A DNA stretch of 64,000 bases from assembly GCA_947069175.1 (NCBI GenBank), contig CAMTDV010000013.1, positions 29,577,857 to 29,641,856 of the forward strand, written 5' to 3'. Shown piece after piece: positions 11,977-23,419 of the stretch (position 1 is the first letter of the stretch; the number at the start of each line of letters is the position of its first letter). The DNA is from Scalesia atractyloides (taxonomy: Eukaryota > Streptophyta > Magnoliopsida > Asterales > Asteraceae). The notes under the pieces are model-generated. The model saw only the letters and a list, made by a program, of their open reading frames with translations. It was not told where the DNA came from and ran no database searches. The translations under genes were made by a program, and so were the position numbers.

Positions 11977-13297
11977 AGACAAAATTCGACCTCGAATTAC
12001 CAACAGGTTCATCATCAGAAGAATCCCCATAATTAGGCAACAAGTGCCTCACATTGAACAACGCATTCGGTTTGATCTTCTCCACAATTTCAACTGGTCC
12101 AATCTTCTTAGCTGATAACTTGTTGTATTCTCCAACGGAAAAACGATCTTTAGTCAAACAGCCCAAACAAAATCACCTTCCTCGAAGTCAACATGCTTAC
12201 GTCTTTGATCAGCAGCTTGTTTATACTTCGAATTACCTTGGGTCAAATTATCATAAACAGCCTTATGAACCTCATGTAATCCTTCCACAAAATCTTGAAC
12301 CCTCTTTGGGACAGGCCCAGAAATAGAAAGTGACATCAAATCAAGTGGTCCCCGGAGCTGACATGAATAAACCACCTGAAACGGGCTAAATCCGGTGCTC
12401 CGATTGATAGCATGATTATGGCAAACTCAGCTTGGCATAACTTTTGATCCCATGCCTTCACATGATCTCTAACCAAACACCTCAGCAAATTACCAAGTGA
12501 CCGATTAACAACTTCAGTTTGGCCATCAGTTTGGGGGTTATAAGCACTGCTGAAGTTGAGTTGAGTGCCCACCATTTTCCACAAACTACGCCAGAAATGG
12601 CTCAGAAATCGAGTATCCGATCAGACACGATAGAAGAGGGTAGCCCATGCAAACGGTATACATCTCGAAAGAAGAGTTGGGCCACATTGACAACATCAGT
12701 CGTCTTCTTGCAAGGAATAAAATGGACCATCTTAGAAAACCGATCCACCACCACAAAGATAGAATCATTACCCCTCTGAGTACGGGGTAACCCCAACACG
12801 AAATCCAAAGTAATATCAACCCATGGTTGTGAGGGGACAGGCAAGGGCATATAAAGACCTGCATTAGTAGCTGTGCCCTTTGAAACCTGACAAACACGAC
12901 ACCTTTTCACAAAACGGTCCACCTCTTTCCTCATAGTAGGCCAAAAATAAGAACCTGCAACCAGTTGTAAAGTACGATCACGACCAACATGCCCTTCACC
13001 ATGTAACTCCCTAATAATTTGCAAGCGAAGACTAGAATTAGGGATACATAGTTGATTCCCCTTGAACAGAAAACCTTCATGTAACAGAAAGTCTGACTTT
13101 TTCCCAGCACCCACATCCTGCAAAATGATTGAGAAAAATGGGTTAGTGGCCAACTGCTCACGAATGACCTCTAGACCCGGCACAGCAACCTTCATGGATA
13201 CAAGCAGATTACTCCTCCTGCTTAGGGCATCAGCAACCCTATTTGAAACACCAGTCTTGTGCTTGACCACAAAAGTAAACTTCTCAAGAAAGGCCAA
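11977..13297 (-). pseudogene. Integrase region, gypsy element
   Basis: Integrase remains. From 13297 there is the RNase H tail with VADALSRRSN, then the zinc-binding region (GEGHVGRDRTL...CRVCQVSKG) and the start of the catalytic core (ITLDFVLGLP with the first Asp, then VVDRFSKMVHFIPC and IVSDR with the second Asp). The third acidic residue is in NPQTDGQTEVVNRSL near 12530, reached only after a frameshift at about 12600. The C-terminal part continues in two more frames (LRGPLDLMSL...DQRRKHVDFEEGDFVW and GPVEIVEKIKPNALFNVRHLLP). At least three frame changes, so non-functional. Confidence 0.88.
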
Positions 13298-14603
13298 CCA
13301 TCACCCATGCTTATGAGATACCTTGTCTTGAGTACGAATATGCCTTAGGGAATCATGATCAGTGAATAAAACAAATTCTTTATGAAACAAATAATGACGC
13401 CAGTGCTTTATAGCTTGGATCACTGCATAAAACTCCAGATCGTAAGTGTTGTACCTCAACTTTGGCCCAGATAATTTCTCACTAAAATAAGCAACAGGCT
13501 ACCACCTGACTGAGAACCCCGCCGATTCCAACATTTGAAGCATCAGTATGAAGTTCAAAAACTTGAGAAAAGTCAGGCAATACCAGAATCGGTGCTGAAG
13601 TGAGCTTGTCTTTCACAAGTTGAAAAGCCAACTCTTCCTCTTCTGTCCATACAAACGTCTTCCCTTTATACAATCTGTCACCGGGGCCATAATAGAGCTG
13701 AAATGAGGAATGAACCGCCTATAGAATGAAGCAAGCCCATGGAAACTATGAACTTCAGTAATGGTAGTAGGAGTTGGCCAATTTCTAACAGCCTCTACCT
13801 TGGATTCATCAACCTGTATCCCATCACCAGAAACAACATACCCCAAGAACAAAACCTTAGGGGTCATGAACACACACTTCTTGATGGCGCATAGAAACTG
13901 TCTCTACGAAGCAAAGTCAAAACCTGCCTCACATGCACAACGTGGTCACTGAAAGAAGCACTATAAATAAGAATGTCATCAAAATACACAACCAAAATTT
14001 CCCAATGAAGGGCCTAAGCAACTGATTCATCACACGCATAAAAGTACTAGGTGCGTTTGACAAACCAAATGGCTTCACCAACCACTCATACAACCCTTCA
14101 CGAGTCTTGAAGGCAGTCTTCCACTCGTCACCCGGCCTAAGACGAATCTGGTAATACCCACTCTTCAAATCTAACTTTGTAAAAATAGTAGCACCACTAA
14201 TCTGATCAAGCAAATCATCAAGTCGAGGAATAGGAAACCTGTACCTCACAGTAATCTTGTTGATTGCTCGGCTGTCAACACACATACGCCAGGTGCCATC
14301 TTTCTTTGGAGTCAACAAAGCAGGAACAGCACAAGGGCTCATACTTTGGCGAACATGATCCTTAGAAATCAACTCTTCAACCTGCCTCCGCAACTCCTCA
14401 TGCTCACTAGGGCTCATTCAGTAATGTGGTCTGTTGGGCAACTGTGACCCAGGCTCCAAGTCAATGTGATGTTGGATGTCACGCAACGGTGGCAATCCAT
14501 CAGGCAACTCATCAGGGAAAACATCAGAAAACTCCTCAAGCAAAGGAAACATAGCATCAGGAATTTCAAATTCCTCAGGCGTGCCTGGCTTCCCCATCAA
14601 CAC
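13298..14603 (-). pseudogene. Reverse transcriptase / RNase H, gypsy element
   Basis: From 14603: EFEIPDAMFPLLEEFSDVFP and HHIDLEPGSQLPNRPHY, the usual lead into gypsy RT. Then RT blocks CVDSRAINKITVRYRFPIPR, FTKLDLKSGYYQIRLRPGDE and FGLSNAPSTFMRVMNQLL. The catalytic YFDDILIYS is present but in a shifted frame near 13975. Next come PKVLFLGYVVSGDGI and the primer-grip/thumb region, then RNase H with LHTDASNVGIGGVLSQ near 13520. Frameshifts occur near 14418, 13995, 13660 and in RNase H. Confidence 0.9.
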
Positions 14604-14639
14604 AAAAACACTATCCCCTCCTCCAGTTCATCTTGAAAC

Positions 14640-15185
14640 TGGCTAATAGTCAACAGAGTGCCTGAATGTTTTGTGGTTAACTGTCTAGGCTTGGTAGGAA
14701 CAAGAGTGATCTTCACACCGCCAAACAGTAAAACTATACGTATTAGATCGCCCATTATGCTCTATGTTCCGCTCGTATTCCCAAGGCCTACCCAACAACA
14801 AGTGACACGCATCCATAGGGACCACATCACACACAACAACATCTTTGTATGTGGACCCAATAGAAATGGAAACAAGGGCTCGCTTAGACACCGAGACCTC
14901 TCCACCCTTCTTGAGCCACTGAAGCTTGTAAGGCTTCGGGTGACTCTCTGTCTTCAGAGACAACTTCTGTACCGCCTCTTCAGATATCAAATTATCACAA
15001 CTTCCAGAATCAATAACGAACGTGCATACCTTCCCCAAAATGGTACATGTTGAATGGAAGATATTATGCTTGAGCCAATCATCCCCATCTGCCTTTGGTG
15101 TATAACAAGAACGTCTGACCACTAGGTTTACCTCAACATCACCGGACACAAACTCTTCCTCGTATTCAGTTTCTTCATCATACAC
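14640..15185 (-). pseudogene. Aspartic protease region, gypsy element
   Basis: Contains the retroviral-type protease motif FVIDSGSCDNLISEEAV near 15010 (DSG in place of the commoner DTG), followed by SIGSTYKDVVVCDVVPMDAC and LLGRPW, the usual downstream landmark. It lies between the gag zinc knuckle and RT. The frame is open for about 166 codons but is cut off from RT. Confidence 0.85.
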
Positions 15186-15239
15186 CGGGGTATTCTCGTA
15201 TTCTTCATGTTGTTCATCCTCAGACTCGACAAACAGGTG

Positions 15240-16221
15240 TCGTTTACCAGCCTTTTTACACTCAGCTTGTCGATGGCCCGTTTCACCACAACTGAAACAT
15301 CTCGGACCACTACTACTAGCCCCTTTAGAGGCTGACCCGGTATTGTTACCCCCTAGTCTCTGTTGGCTAGGGCCCCCGCGAGGTACCCCACCACCCGACT
15401 GTACATTTCCCCCACTAGGGGCGTTAGAATACGAACCACTCGACCATCAGTTTTGCTTCTCAAAGGCCAACGCCCGTTGGTGTGCCTCAGCAATGGTCAA
15501 TGGATCAAAAAGATTCACTGACTCCATGATTTGCACCCTCAAACCCCCAATATACCGAGAAACAAGTTGCTCCTCCGCCTCTTGAATATCGTTCCTCGCG
15601 ATCAACTGGTAAAACTCGGTTGTATAATCATCAACCGACTTAGCCCCCTGCTTTAAGTTCTGTAGACGCTGGTACATCAACCGTCGAAAGTTATGTGACA
15701 GGAAGTTGGACCGCAAGCACTTTCTCATCTTGGTCCAGTCACGATTCTCGACTTCCCGAGCCTTTCTCGTGTAAGCTTCAATTGCTGCCACCAGGCAGAA
15801 GCCCTACCACGCAATCTGGTAGCAATCAAAGCCACCCGCTTATTCTCAGGAACCTCCTTGTACTCAAACACTTCCTCGACAGTGGACAACCAATCGATGA
15901 ACCCCTCCGGGTTCAAACTAGCCCCATCGAATTCCGGAATATCAACCCTTATCCCAGAATCCCAACATCGATTGCCCTCTCCTCGGCCTCCCCTCGGCCG
16001 ATCCTCCTGATCGCCACCGGAATCTGAACCATCGCCAAACGGATTACTGAATCCGAACCATACCCATCATTGGGTTACTGCCTCCTACGATTCATCAAGC
16101 CTTCCATCCGGTTAGTCAACTGATCGACCACCTGGTCCAATCGTTGATCCATTCGGGCCATGAGCCGCTGCTCCAACTCCCGTTCATAAACTTCATCGAG
16201 TCTGTTTCTTCTCGGAGGCAT
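15240..16221 (-). pseudogene. gag, gypsy element
   Basis: Starts at ATG 16221 (MPPRRNRLDEVYERELEQRL), just after the PBS. A stop at about 16076 ends the first piece. The capsid region continues with DIPEFDGASLNPEGFIDWL, VFEYKEVPENKRVALIATRL and RASAWWQQLK, then NFLSHNFRRLMYQRLQNLKQG, and a zinc knuckle CFSCGETGHRQAEC (CX2CX4HX4C) near 15295-15250. Several frame breaks separate these pieces. Confidence 0.88.
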
Positions 16222-16235
16222 TTTGAGCCAGGAAT

Positions 16236-16252
16236 TCGGCTCTGATACCAAC
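16236..16252 (-). other. Primer binding site, initiator tRNA-Met
   Basis: Minus strand reads TGGTATCAGAGCC two bases after the 5' LTR end, matching the 3' end complement of plant initiator tRNA-Met. Confidence 0.9.
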
Positions 16253-16633
16253 TGATGTAGAGTAGAAACAATAAGTAAGATCAATCACGTTGATTCTACG
16301 AATACCCGTGATGAACTTGTCCCAATCCCAAAATTCAACCCAAAGGGCACGGAATTTGAAGTGAAAAACAGCTTTTTCAAAAACTGAAATCTGATCATTA
16401 TCCCCTCATAACTAACATATTAATAGAGTTGTAAATTTGAAACAGGCCCCAAAATACACTCGGGCCAAAAACTAAAACAAAATAAAAGTTGGCAAAAGGC
16501 CCAAAAAACATAAAAATGAAAAACGGACCCCCGTAGCCCAAGTTAAAGCTATTTTAGTGAAGCCCCATTTGTCACGCGATCTTGGGCATCCAAATATAAC
16601 ATGGCCCGCTCCTCCACACTTTGGCCCGCATCA
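16253..16633 (-). repeat. 5' LTR of the gypsy element
   Basis: 381 bp, same ends as the partner LTR; about 110 bp shorter because of an internal deletion. Followed by target duplication CCAGG. Confidence 0.9.
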
Positions 16634-16741
16634 CCAGGTCTTAGAGAGTACGCTCATTCGAACAAGCTCTGGACGAGTATTATTAAGAAAAGAGAGTATG
16701 CGGTGAACAATAGATTCAGGAAGCTCTGAAATCTGATCCAT
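16634..16741 (-). pseudogene. F-box exon start of pseudogene A
   Basis: From ATG 16741 the minus strand reads MDQISELPESIVHRILSFLN...RPELVRMSVLSKTW, a clear F-box (the Skp1-binding domain), cut off in the middle by the gypsy element. The sequence resumes at 11467 with the next F-box residues, so the exon was intact before insertion. Relatives of this gene usually run F-box, LRRs, FBD. Confidence 0.88.
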
Positions 16742-16835
16742 CTCTCCAATTCCACCCACTACGTAGGGTTTTCGTGAATACACTATTTTTTTCTCTTCAA
16801 TTTATTTTATTTCATTCATTTGTTTTTGTACGCAA

Positions 16836-16875
16836 TATATATATATATATATGTATATATATATTATATATATTC
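16836..16875. repeat. (TA)n microsatellite upstream of pseudogene A
   Basis: Alternating TA/TATG tract about 100 bp upstream of the F-box start codon. Reading frames over it are composition artefacts. Confidence 0.8.
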
Positions 16876-17062
16876 TAATATAAATATAAAAATACTAATA
16901 GATAAAGATGGACAAATCAGGTTTTTTTTTTGTCAAACTGGTCCAGGTTATAACCGGCCCAAACTCGTACCCAAAAGCGGTGTAATTGTTTTTCATAAAT
17001 TTCAAACTATGTTGACTTTGAGATCATTAGTTTGACTTTCTTTTTGAAATTGATAAAAGGAG

Positions 17063-17167
17063 ATGGGGGATACCTCTGAGGTGTATGTTGTCCATATAGA
17101 TGACGGGAATCAATCTGCAGTTGTCGAGTATGTTGAAGATCTATATGCTCATTATAGAAGGATGAAG
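17063..17167 (+). pseudogene. Orphan cyclin-B-like exon
   Basis: An open 35-codon stretch starting ATGGGG ends with AVVEYVEDLYAHYRRMK and then GTATAT, a good 5' splice site. The pattern (A/V)EYV(E/D)D(I/L)Y..YR is the conserved lead-in to the cyclin box of plant B-type mitotic cyclins, and an exon end just after this point is plausible. No cyclin box exon was recognised in the next kilobase, and no destruction box upstream. I read this as a captured or left-over exon, not a working gene. Cyclin identity rests on a short motif. Confidence 0.6.
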
Positions 17168-18297
17168 GTATATATCATACCTGATATTTAAATATGAATG
17201 TTTTACTTCCTTTATAATATTTTAGTTAAGTTTTAACTGACTGTAGCTTGATAAAAAAGTTGAGAATTTTTAGTCCATTTTTCTTTTACACAAAAGGTCA
17301 AAGTACGTGATTTGCTTTGACTTTCTTGTTGCTAAAAAATGATTTTCAGCCTATTTCTGTTTTTTTTCTCCGAATTGTAGCTTGATTTCACCCAACTATA
17401 CAGTGACGGATCCAGCCTTGTTTTGTGGGTTCGCATGATATACGAGCCAACAATTCAACATCGTCGAGGAGATACGAGCCATACTAATTGACTGACTCAT
17501 TGGGTAATTTTTGTGTCGATAGGATTCTAAAAATTTTAAACGTTGTAGTTTATTTTTGTTCTCGTCATGATATCAGTTACCCGTTTACTATTTTTGTAAC
17601 TAAGAAACAATGATTAAACAGCTGCAGCATGAGCTGAAACTTCAACCGAGACCCTATTCTTGACAGTCAACCTCATAGACAGATTTTTGGCAATCTGCAA
17701 CTAGAGAGTTTGCCGTTAGTCGGTTCGGTTGCAATGCTCTAGTCTAGTAAATATGAACAAGGTTCAATGATCCTTATCAAATATTTGACTTCACACTCGG
17801 TCAAACGCTTACACAAGAAGTGAAATTCTTGAAATGGACAAAAAGCCAACTTTCATTTATATTGATCTTATTTGCACACACAAATCTGATCTCATTGATA
17901 AATCTTCATGTTACTTAAGGAAAGACTAATGTTGGACAAAATAGAATTTGACATGTCATGTCCAACCGCGTATGCTTTTTATGAAAAGATGCCTCAGGGC
18001 ACGACTCGGTTGGAGCCAAAACTAGACCAACTGTCGTTTTCTTAATCGAGCTTTGTCTTGTGAAAATTACGAGAAAAAACAATTAATTTTTCTGTTGTTA
18101 TCAACCGCAGATACCCTCAAACGTCATCACCACTACCATATGCACTACTGTCGTTGCCAACTCCACTACCATTGCCATCCTCGCAGCTGCTACCTATTTT
18201 ATCCACAGCCGTCACCAACACCTCAACCAAGCGCCATAAAAGTAAAAATAACCCACGCTGATACTTTATTTTCTCTAAAGAAGCCCCTTTCTAGCCT
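17168..18297. other. Unassigned stretch with a duplicated 70-bp motif
   Basis: No complete gene. The segment at about 17990-18060 (GACCAACTGTCGTTTTCTTA onward) recurs at about 26676-26742, between other FBD pseudogenes. The frame at 18053-18331 is His/Pro/Thr-rich low-complexity sequence and is not called. Confidence 0.4.
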
Positions 18298-18490
18298 TCT
18301 AGGGGTGTGCATTAGGTCAAAACTGAACTGAGCCAAACTACACAAGTCCAAAACCAAAAGTCCGGAAAACTAACCCGAGGTCAAAACTGGACTGAGCCAA
18401 ACTACACAAGCCCCAAACCAAAACCAAAAGTCCATAAAACTAACCCGAGGACCAGACCAGTAAAGTGTAGGTCAGTTCGGTTTTGTCAAG
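18298..18490. mobile_element. hAT-like end with two 65-bp repeats
   Basis: Begins TAGGGGTGTGCATTAGG, a plant hAT-type terminus. It is followed by two direct copies of a segment starting GGTCAAAACTG(A/G)ACTGAGCC (about 18316 and 18381). No mirrored right end was found, so it is probably truncated. Confidence 0.45.
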
Positions 18491-18492
18491 AT

Positions 18493-19060
18493 TGAGTGGG
18501 GCGGGTCAGGTTGGGTTAGATTTGCATGATCAGATTTGTGGGACCAAAATAATAATGTTGGGCCAAACTTGTTCGACCGAAATGGCCTCGAAGACTTTTG
18601 AATGAGATTTAGGACCTGTTTACTAAACACCAGAATGGCAGGAACAGTAATAAACAGTTCCAAAGGAGATGCTGATGAAAGAGAGAAAACCATAATAAAC
18701 AAAATTCAAACAATAGAATTCAAGTTCCCAATATCATTCAACCAAATATGAAACAGCACCACATGTAAATGAAACTTAATTCCTACAAACTTATAAACCC
18801 TACTTATCAAGAAACTTCTCAACCACATAAAAAAAACAAGTTAAAAAAACTAATTTGAAAAGTAAGAAACCTCGCGTTCAATCATATGAAAGGTGATCAA
18901 CATATATGAAACGGAAGTAAGCACATTCATGTAAATCATAAGTCAATGCAATCTACAGTCAAAGTTCATATTGAAATTATGAACAAATTATAGAACTCGG
19001 TAGCAGGTGAAGATGATGGCGTTTGCTAGTTTTACACCACCAAAATTAAAACATTGACAA
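18493..19060. repeat. Duplicated segment, copy 1
   Basis: From GGGGCGGGTCAGGTTGGG onward this stretch matches 31589-32140 over about 550 bp, including GAGATTTAGGACCTGTTTA and AATCTACAGTCAA phrases. No coding frame is shared. Both copies lie beside FBD pseudogenes, so it is probably part of the ancestral tandemly duplicated gene unit. Confidence 0.7.
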
Positions 19061-19429
19061 TGTCCAAAGGTGGGTTACGTAAGACCATGCAGTCTTGTTG
19101 AAAAATATAATGTCCAAAAAATATTACAAATTGTTTTAACAGAAAGATATCAGATAAATAGCAAGGCACAAGAAGCAAATGGTGATGGTAATAGAGCACT
19201 AGTGCTTTACCTGGACAAGGAACCACAATTAATCTACTGTTACGGTTGCATTACGTTTATTAATGTGATACGGACCCATGACATTCATACATTAATCTTC
19301 TGATGCAATTCTTATAACTTTTATTTTAGTCATTGATACTTTTCCTAAAATATGGCCCAACAATATATAATCTGAATAGCAGTGAAGCAAAAACTCTGAC
19401 TAGATTGTTGGTCTGAAGGTTGGAGTTGA
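19061..19429. other. Unassigned stretch before the LINE
   Basis: No recognisable gene or repeat. The 77-codon frame here has no recognisable domain. Confidence 0.35.
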
Positions 19430-19495
19430 TTTAGCTCGTAAAGAGGATTTGGTGAAAAAGGTTATCATTGAGGAACAGGAGGATGCAATTTTCCA

Positions 19496-20275
19496 ATGAA
19501 TTTTGGTTTGCTGAATATAAAAGGGGCTGGGGGATCAGGTAAGGCGGTCGGGGTGCGAAGACTGTTAGCAAAATATAGCCTTTCGTTTATGGCTATTCAG
19601 GAGACACAATTTAGGGACTTATCTGAAAATCTTATTAGGAGATTTTGGGATAGTTCAAGTTTTGAATATGTTAAAGTTGATGCGGAGGGTAGATCAGGTG
19701 GATTATTATTGATGTGGAATCCGGGGATTTTCAAGAAGAACCTGGAAATTAAAAATTAAAACTTTATTTTAACGAAAGGGCAGGTAGTAGGTGAAGCCAT
19801 TGAATTAGTGGTCGTGAATGTGTATGCTCCGAATAATCAGCAAAATAGAAGGCGTCTTTGGATGATATTTTGCCTATTAGGTCGTCGGTTCATGGAAGGT
19901 GGATTATGCTTGGCGATCTAATGAAGTACGTATACCGGAAGACAGGTTTAATTCTAATTTTGATGCAAATGGTGCTTATGTTTCAATAATTTTTTAAGCT
20001 GTGGGGGCTTTCAGGAGTATAATATGGGATGCCGAAAATATACTTTTATGGCAAGTGATGGTAGTAATTTAAGTAAGATTGATTGTCTATTGGTGAGTGA
20101 TGAATTTGTTAGCCGTTGGCCGAATGCTACATTACTCACGCTTGATAGAGAAATCTCATATCATAGCCCCCTGATTCTCACTTTTGTGAATAATAGTTTC
20201 GGTCCGTCTCCTTTTCGTTTCTTTAGTAGTTGGATGCTATTGCCAGGTTGTGATGAGGTGATAAAAAAGGGTTAA
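19496..20275 (+). pseudogene. LINE endonuclease domain
   Basis: Begins MNFGLLNIKGAGGSGKAVGV with the catalytic-Asn-type N-terminal motif, then SLSFMAIQETQFRD with the conserved Glu, and VVNVYAPNNQQNRRRLW near 19810 in another frame. It ends with SKIDCLLVSDEFV and SYHSPLILT, equivalents of the S-K-I-D and S-D-H-x-P motifs of APE-type nucleases; here the Asp of SDH is Tyr. Stop codons at 19757 and frame changes at about 19790-20020 inactivate it. Confidence 0.85.
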
Positions 20276-20286
20276 ATCTCGTTTGT

Positions 20287-22128
20287 GTGTCTAGATTTAA
20301 GGATGATATTTTGGCAATTAAGTTAAAGGTGGTGAAAGATGAGTTGAAATTATGGAGAAATAAAAATAAGGATGAAACAGAGAGATTATTAACGTTAGCG
20401 AGGTCGAGGTGCAGTGTACTCGATATGGAGGCGGAATATAGAGTTCTAACGGAAATTGGGGAGTGGTAGGAATGTAAACAGAAATTAAGGGAGTGGCATA
20501 AAGCTCAGAATATGGATGCAAGCCAGAAAGCCCGGGTTAAATGGATTGGGTTGGGTGATGAAAATACTACGTTTTTTCATGCTACTGTGAACAATCACAC
20601 AGCTAGGAATAGGGTGAATGGGCTTTGGATTGATGGCGAGTGGGTTATTGAGGCGACTAAAATAAAAGAAAAATTAAAGAAGCGTTTGAATTAAAATTCC
20701 TAGAACCGATGAGTTCTAGGCCGAGAGTCGATGGGGATGGGTTCAAGAAGCTTGATCAAGGTCAATGTTTGGGGTTGATTACGTCGTTCTCTAATGAGGA
20801 AGTTTGTGCGGCTGTTTGGGAGTGTGGGGGAATAAAGCATCTCAGGACCGGATGGGATAACTTTCAATCTCTTAAAAAAGTATTGGGAAGATCTAAAATT
20901 GGTGGTGATGGACATAATGAAGCAACTTTTTGTACACGGTTCTATCCATCATACTTGTAGCTCCTCGTTTGTTTCGCTCATCCCTAAGGTTTCGGACCCT
21001 ATGACTATATCTGATTTTAGACTTATTTCTTTGATTGGTGTAGTAAATAAGATAATATCCAAAACCTTGGCAAATCTGTTGAAAGGTGTCATAAATAGTG
21101 TAGTTTTGACAGTCGGCTTTCGTATCAGGGAGGAATATTGTTGACGGGCCACTAGTGGTAAACGAAATAGTGGGCTGGGCTAAGAAAACAAAGAAACAGA
21201 TTTTTGTTTTTAAAGCAGATATTGAAAAAGCATATGATACTCTTAACTAGATGTTTTTTTTATTTTTGTGATGACACATTTGGGCTTTCCACCGAAGTGG
21301 AGGAATTGGGTGATGGGGATACTCTTTGCGGACCAGGTCCGTTTTAGTTAATGATTCACCATCCGGGGAATTTCAGTAAAAGCGTGGTTTACGTCAAGGC
21401 GATCCTTTATTGCCATTTTTGTTTATTATAGCTATGGAGCCCTCCATGTTATGATGATGAAGGTGGTGGATGGAGGAGTGTTTTCAAGTATCCAGCTTCC
21501 TAATCATGGCCCATTAGTATCACATATGTTATTTGCAGACGATACAATTTTCTTGGGTAATTGGGTGGAGGATAATCTAAAAAAATTTAAAAAGAATTTG
21601 AGATGTTTCTTCATGGTGTCAAGATTGAAAGTTAATTTGAGAAAGAGTCAACTTTTTGGGGTTGGGAGAGAGGAAGTAAATGAAATGGCTAAAATTTTTA
21701 ACTGTAAAGCTGGGAAGTTTCGGTTTACTTATCTAGGGCTTAAAGTTGGAGCAAATATGAATCGTTTGATACATTGGAAGGAGGTTATTGATACGTTCAA
21801 TAGAAGACTCTCAACTTGGAAAGCAAAATTCTTATCGTTTGCGGGTAGAGTAGTCTTGGGAAAATCATTTTTGGGAAGTTTGCCAAATTATTTCCTATCT
21901 ATTTATAAGTGCCCTTTAACAGTCATAAAAATCTTAGAAGGCATAAGGAGAATTTTTATGGGGGAATGCGGGTCAACAAAAAAATTAAGGTGGGTGAAAT
22001 GGGAGATAATAGTTGCAGCAAAACAGTTTGGGGGCCTTGGCGGTAGGGAGTACAAGAGACCTAAACCTTGCACTTTTGATAAAGTGGTGGTGGAAGTTAA
22101 AATCAGAGCAGGAACAATTGTGGGGTAA
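20287..22128 (+). pseudogene. LINE reverse transcriptase
   Basis: After a linker with KARVKWIGLGDENTTFFHA (20522-20580), RT block 1 reads SFVSLIPKVSDPMTISDFRLISL near 20970. KQIFVFKADIEKAYDT follows near 21196 in another frame, then RQGDPLLPFLFIIAMEPS near 21390, and the catalytic LFADDTIFLG at about 21532-21561. The thumb region (FRFTYLGLKVGANM...WKAKFLSFAGRVVLGKS) is in one long frame, 21451-22128. At least five breaks, so inactive. Confidence 0.88.
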
Positions 22129-23090
22129 AGTGATTCAAGCGATACATGGAGGAAAGAAAAAGATAAATGCGTTGCCGATAAAAAAAATGTGTACCGGGGT
22201 TTGGAGGACGATTGGTGAAATTGGTAAAGAGTTTCAGAAGAGGAATATTAATGTAAACAAAAGTTTAAGGAGCAAAGTGGGATGTGGAGACAAGACTTTA
22301 TTTTGGGTGGACCTTTGGTTGGGAGAGGATACCTTACGACAAAGATTCCCTCTGGAAAAAGATAAGAGAGCTTTGGTTATGAATTCTTATAAGTTAATAA
22401 ATGGGGTTAGAATCTGGGATTGGGCGTGGCTACAAAGTGCGAACACAGCAGAGGAGAAACTGGAAATGGAAACGTTAATGGGCGAATTGGCACAACATGT
22501 AGTTAGTGAGTCAAGTGATTTTTGGTTTTGGAAAGATGGGAAGGAGCCGTTTTCAGTGAAGGAAGTGAGGCAACAATTGGCGAGACAAATTGATGTCAAC
22601 GATTCAGCAAATGATTTTGTTTGGAACAAGTGGGCAACGCCAAAAAGTAATATGTTTGCGTGGCGGGCGATCGACGGGAAGATTCCAACGGGGGACGCTT
22701 TGCGGCAAGAGGCTTAGAGCTACATTTTATGACTTGTAAGTTGTGTGGGCTTATGGATGCAACTTCAGATCATATATTAGTAACTTGTCAATTTGCAAAG
22801 GATGTTTGGGAGCAGGTGCATTGTTGGCTGAAGATACCAAATGGGGCGAGTGTGGATTCAGTAAAAACAATGTTATAAAGTGTGCAAGATTTACCTTGGT
22901 CAACGACTAAAAGGAGAGTGAACATGCGATCTATTTACTCACGATATGGTTATTATGGCAAGCGAGGAATGATAAAATCTTTAATAATAAGAATGGTGTG
23001 ATTCATAAGGTTATACGCGATGTGAAAGAAATCTCTTATCAGTGGCTAAAAGAAAGGTCAAGAATCGAGGTGCCGAGTTGGAATGAGTGA
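22013..23090 (+). pseudogene. LINE C-terminal zf-RVT region
   Basis: Frame 22013-22717 has the connecting region (CGDKTLFWVDLWLGEDTLRQRFP) and FVWNKWATPKSNMFAWRAIDGKIPTGDAL. The adjoining frame has CKLCGLMDATSDHILVTCQFAKDVW, the Cys/His cluster of the zf-RVT domain typical of plant LINEs. A frameshift near 22700 and a stop at 22876 break it. The last residues (EVPSWNE) end with TGA at about 23088. Confidence 0.85.
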
Positions 23091-23419
23091 AGATACTTTG
23101 ATTGTAATGTTTGAACCCTTTGTTTCTTTATTTTCATTTTGTTTTGTGTTCTGTATCAGTTTACCCTCCAAACGTCTTACCACCTTGCTAAGGGGTCGGT
23201 TGGGTTTGTTTTCTTATAAATTGCGTTTAACATTCAAAAAAAAGATATTAGTCAAAACATTAAATTAGATAGGAGCAAAAACTTTTATATATATAATCAA
23301 AAGATCATTGTCACGATTCAAAGCCATCACTACATATGCAAATAACAAATAGCAGAACATTTATAAAATTCAAATTTGACTAGTTTGCCATAAACTCTAA
23401 TCTTTACTAACAACTTTCA

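Larger units (their letters stand above)
11468..16633 (-). mobile_element. Ty3/gypsy LTR retrotransposon in pseudogene A
   Basis: A complete 5.17-kb element on the minus strand, TG...CA bounded, with target duplication CCAGG at 11463-11467 and 16634-16638. It has short LTRs (381 and 495 bp), an initiator-Met PBS, a polypurine tract and the order gag-PR-RT-RNase H-IN, which defines Ty3/gypsy. RT motifs (CVDSRAINKITVRYRFPIPR, YFDD) and a C-terminal GNDAGPSVEERAMLYLEAQDR-like stretch suggest a CRM-like chromovirus, but no clear chromodomain is seen, so the lineage is tentative. Several frameshifts break the polyprotein. It interrupts the F-box codons of pseudogene A. Confidence 0.93.
19430..23245 (+). 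mobile_element. L1-type LINE, decayed
   Basis: A non-LTR retrotransposon with endonuclease, reverse transcriptase and a C-terminal zinc-binding RVT region in the usual order, then a 3' UTR and a short A-run (23236-23245). There is no LTR. Stops and frameshifts break it into many frames. A frame ending ...EEQEDAIFQ overlaps the endonuclease start as ATGA at 19497-19500, possibly the end of ORF1, but no ORF1 domain is recognised and the 5' end is probably truncated. No target duplication was identified. Confidence 0.88.

Noticed and set aside
18053..18331. His/Cys/Pro-rich plus-strand frame
   Set aside because: Low-complexity composition; other frames of the same stretch are equally open; no paralogue.
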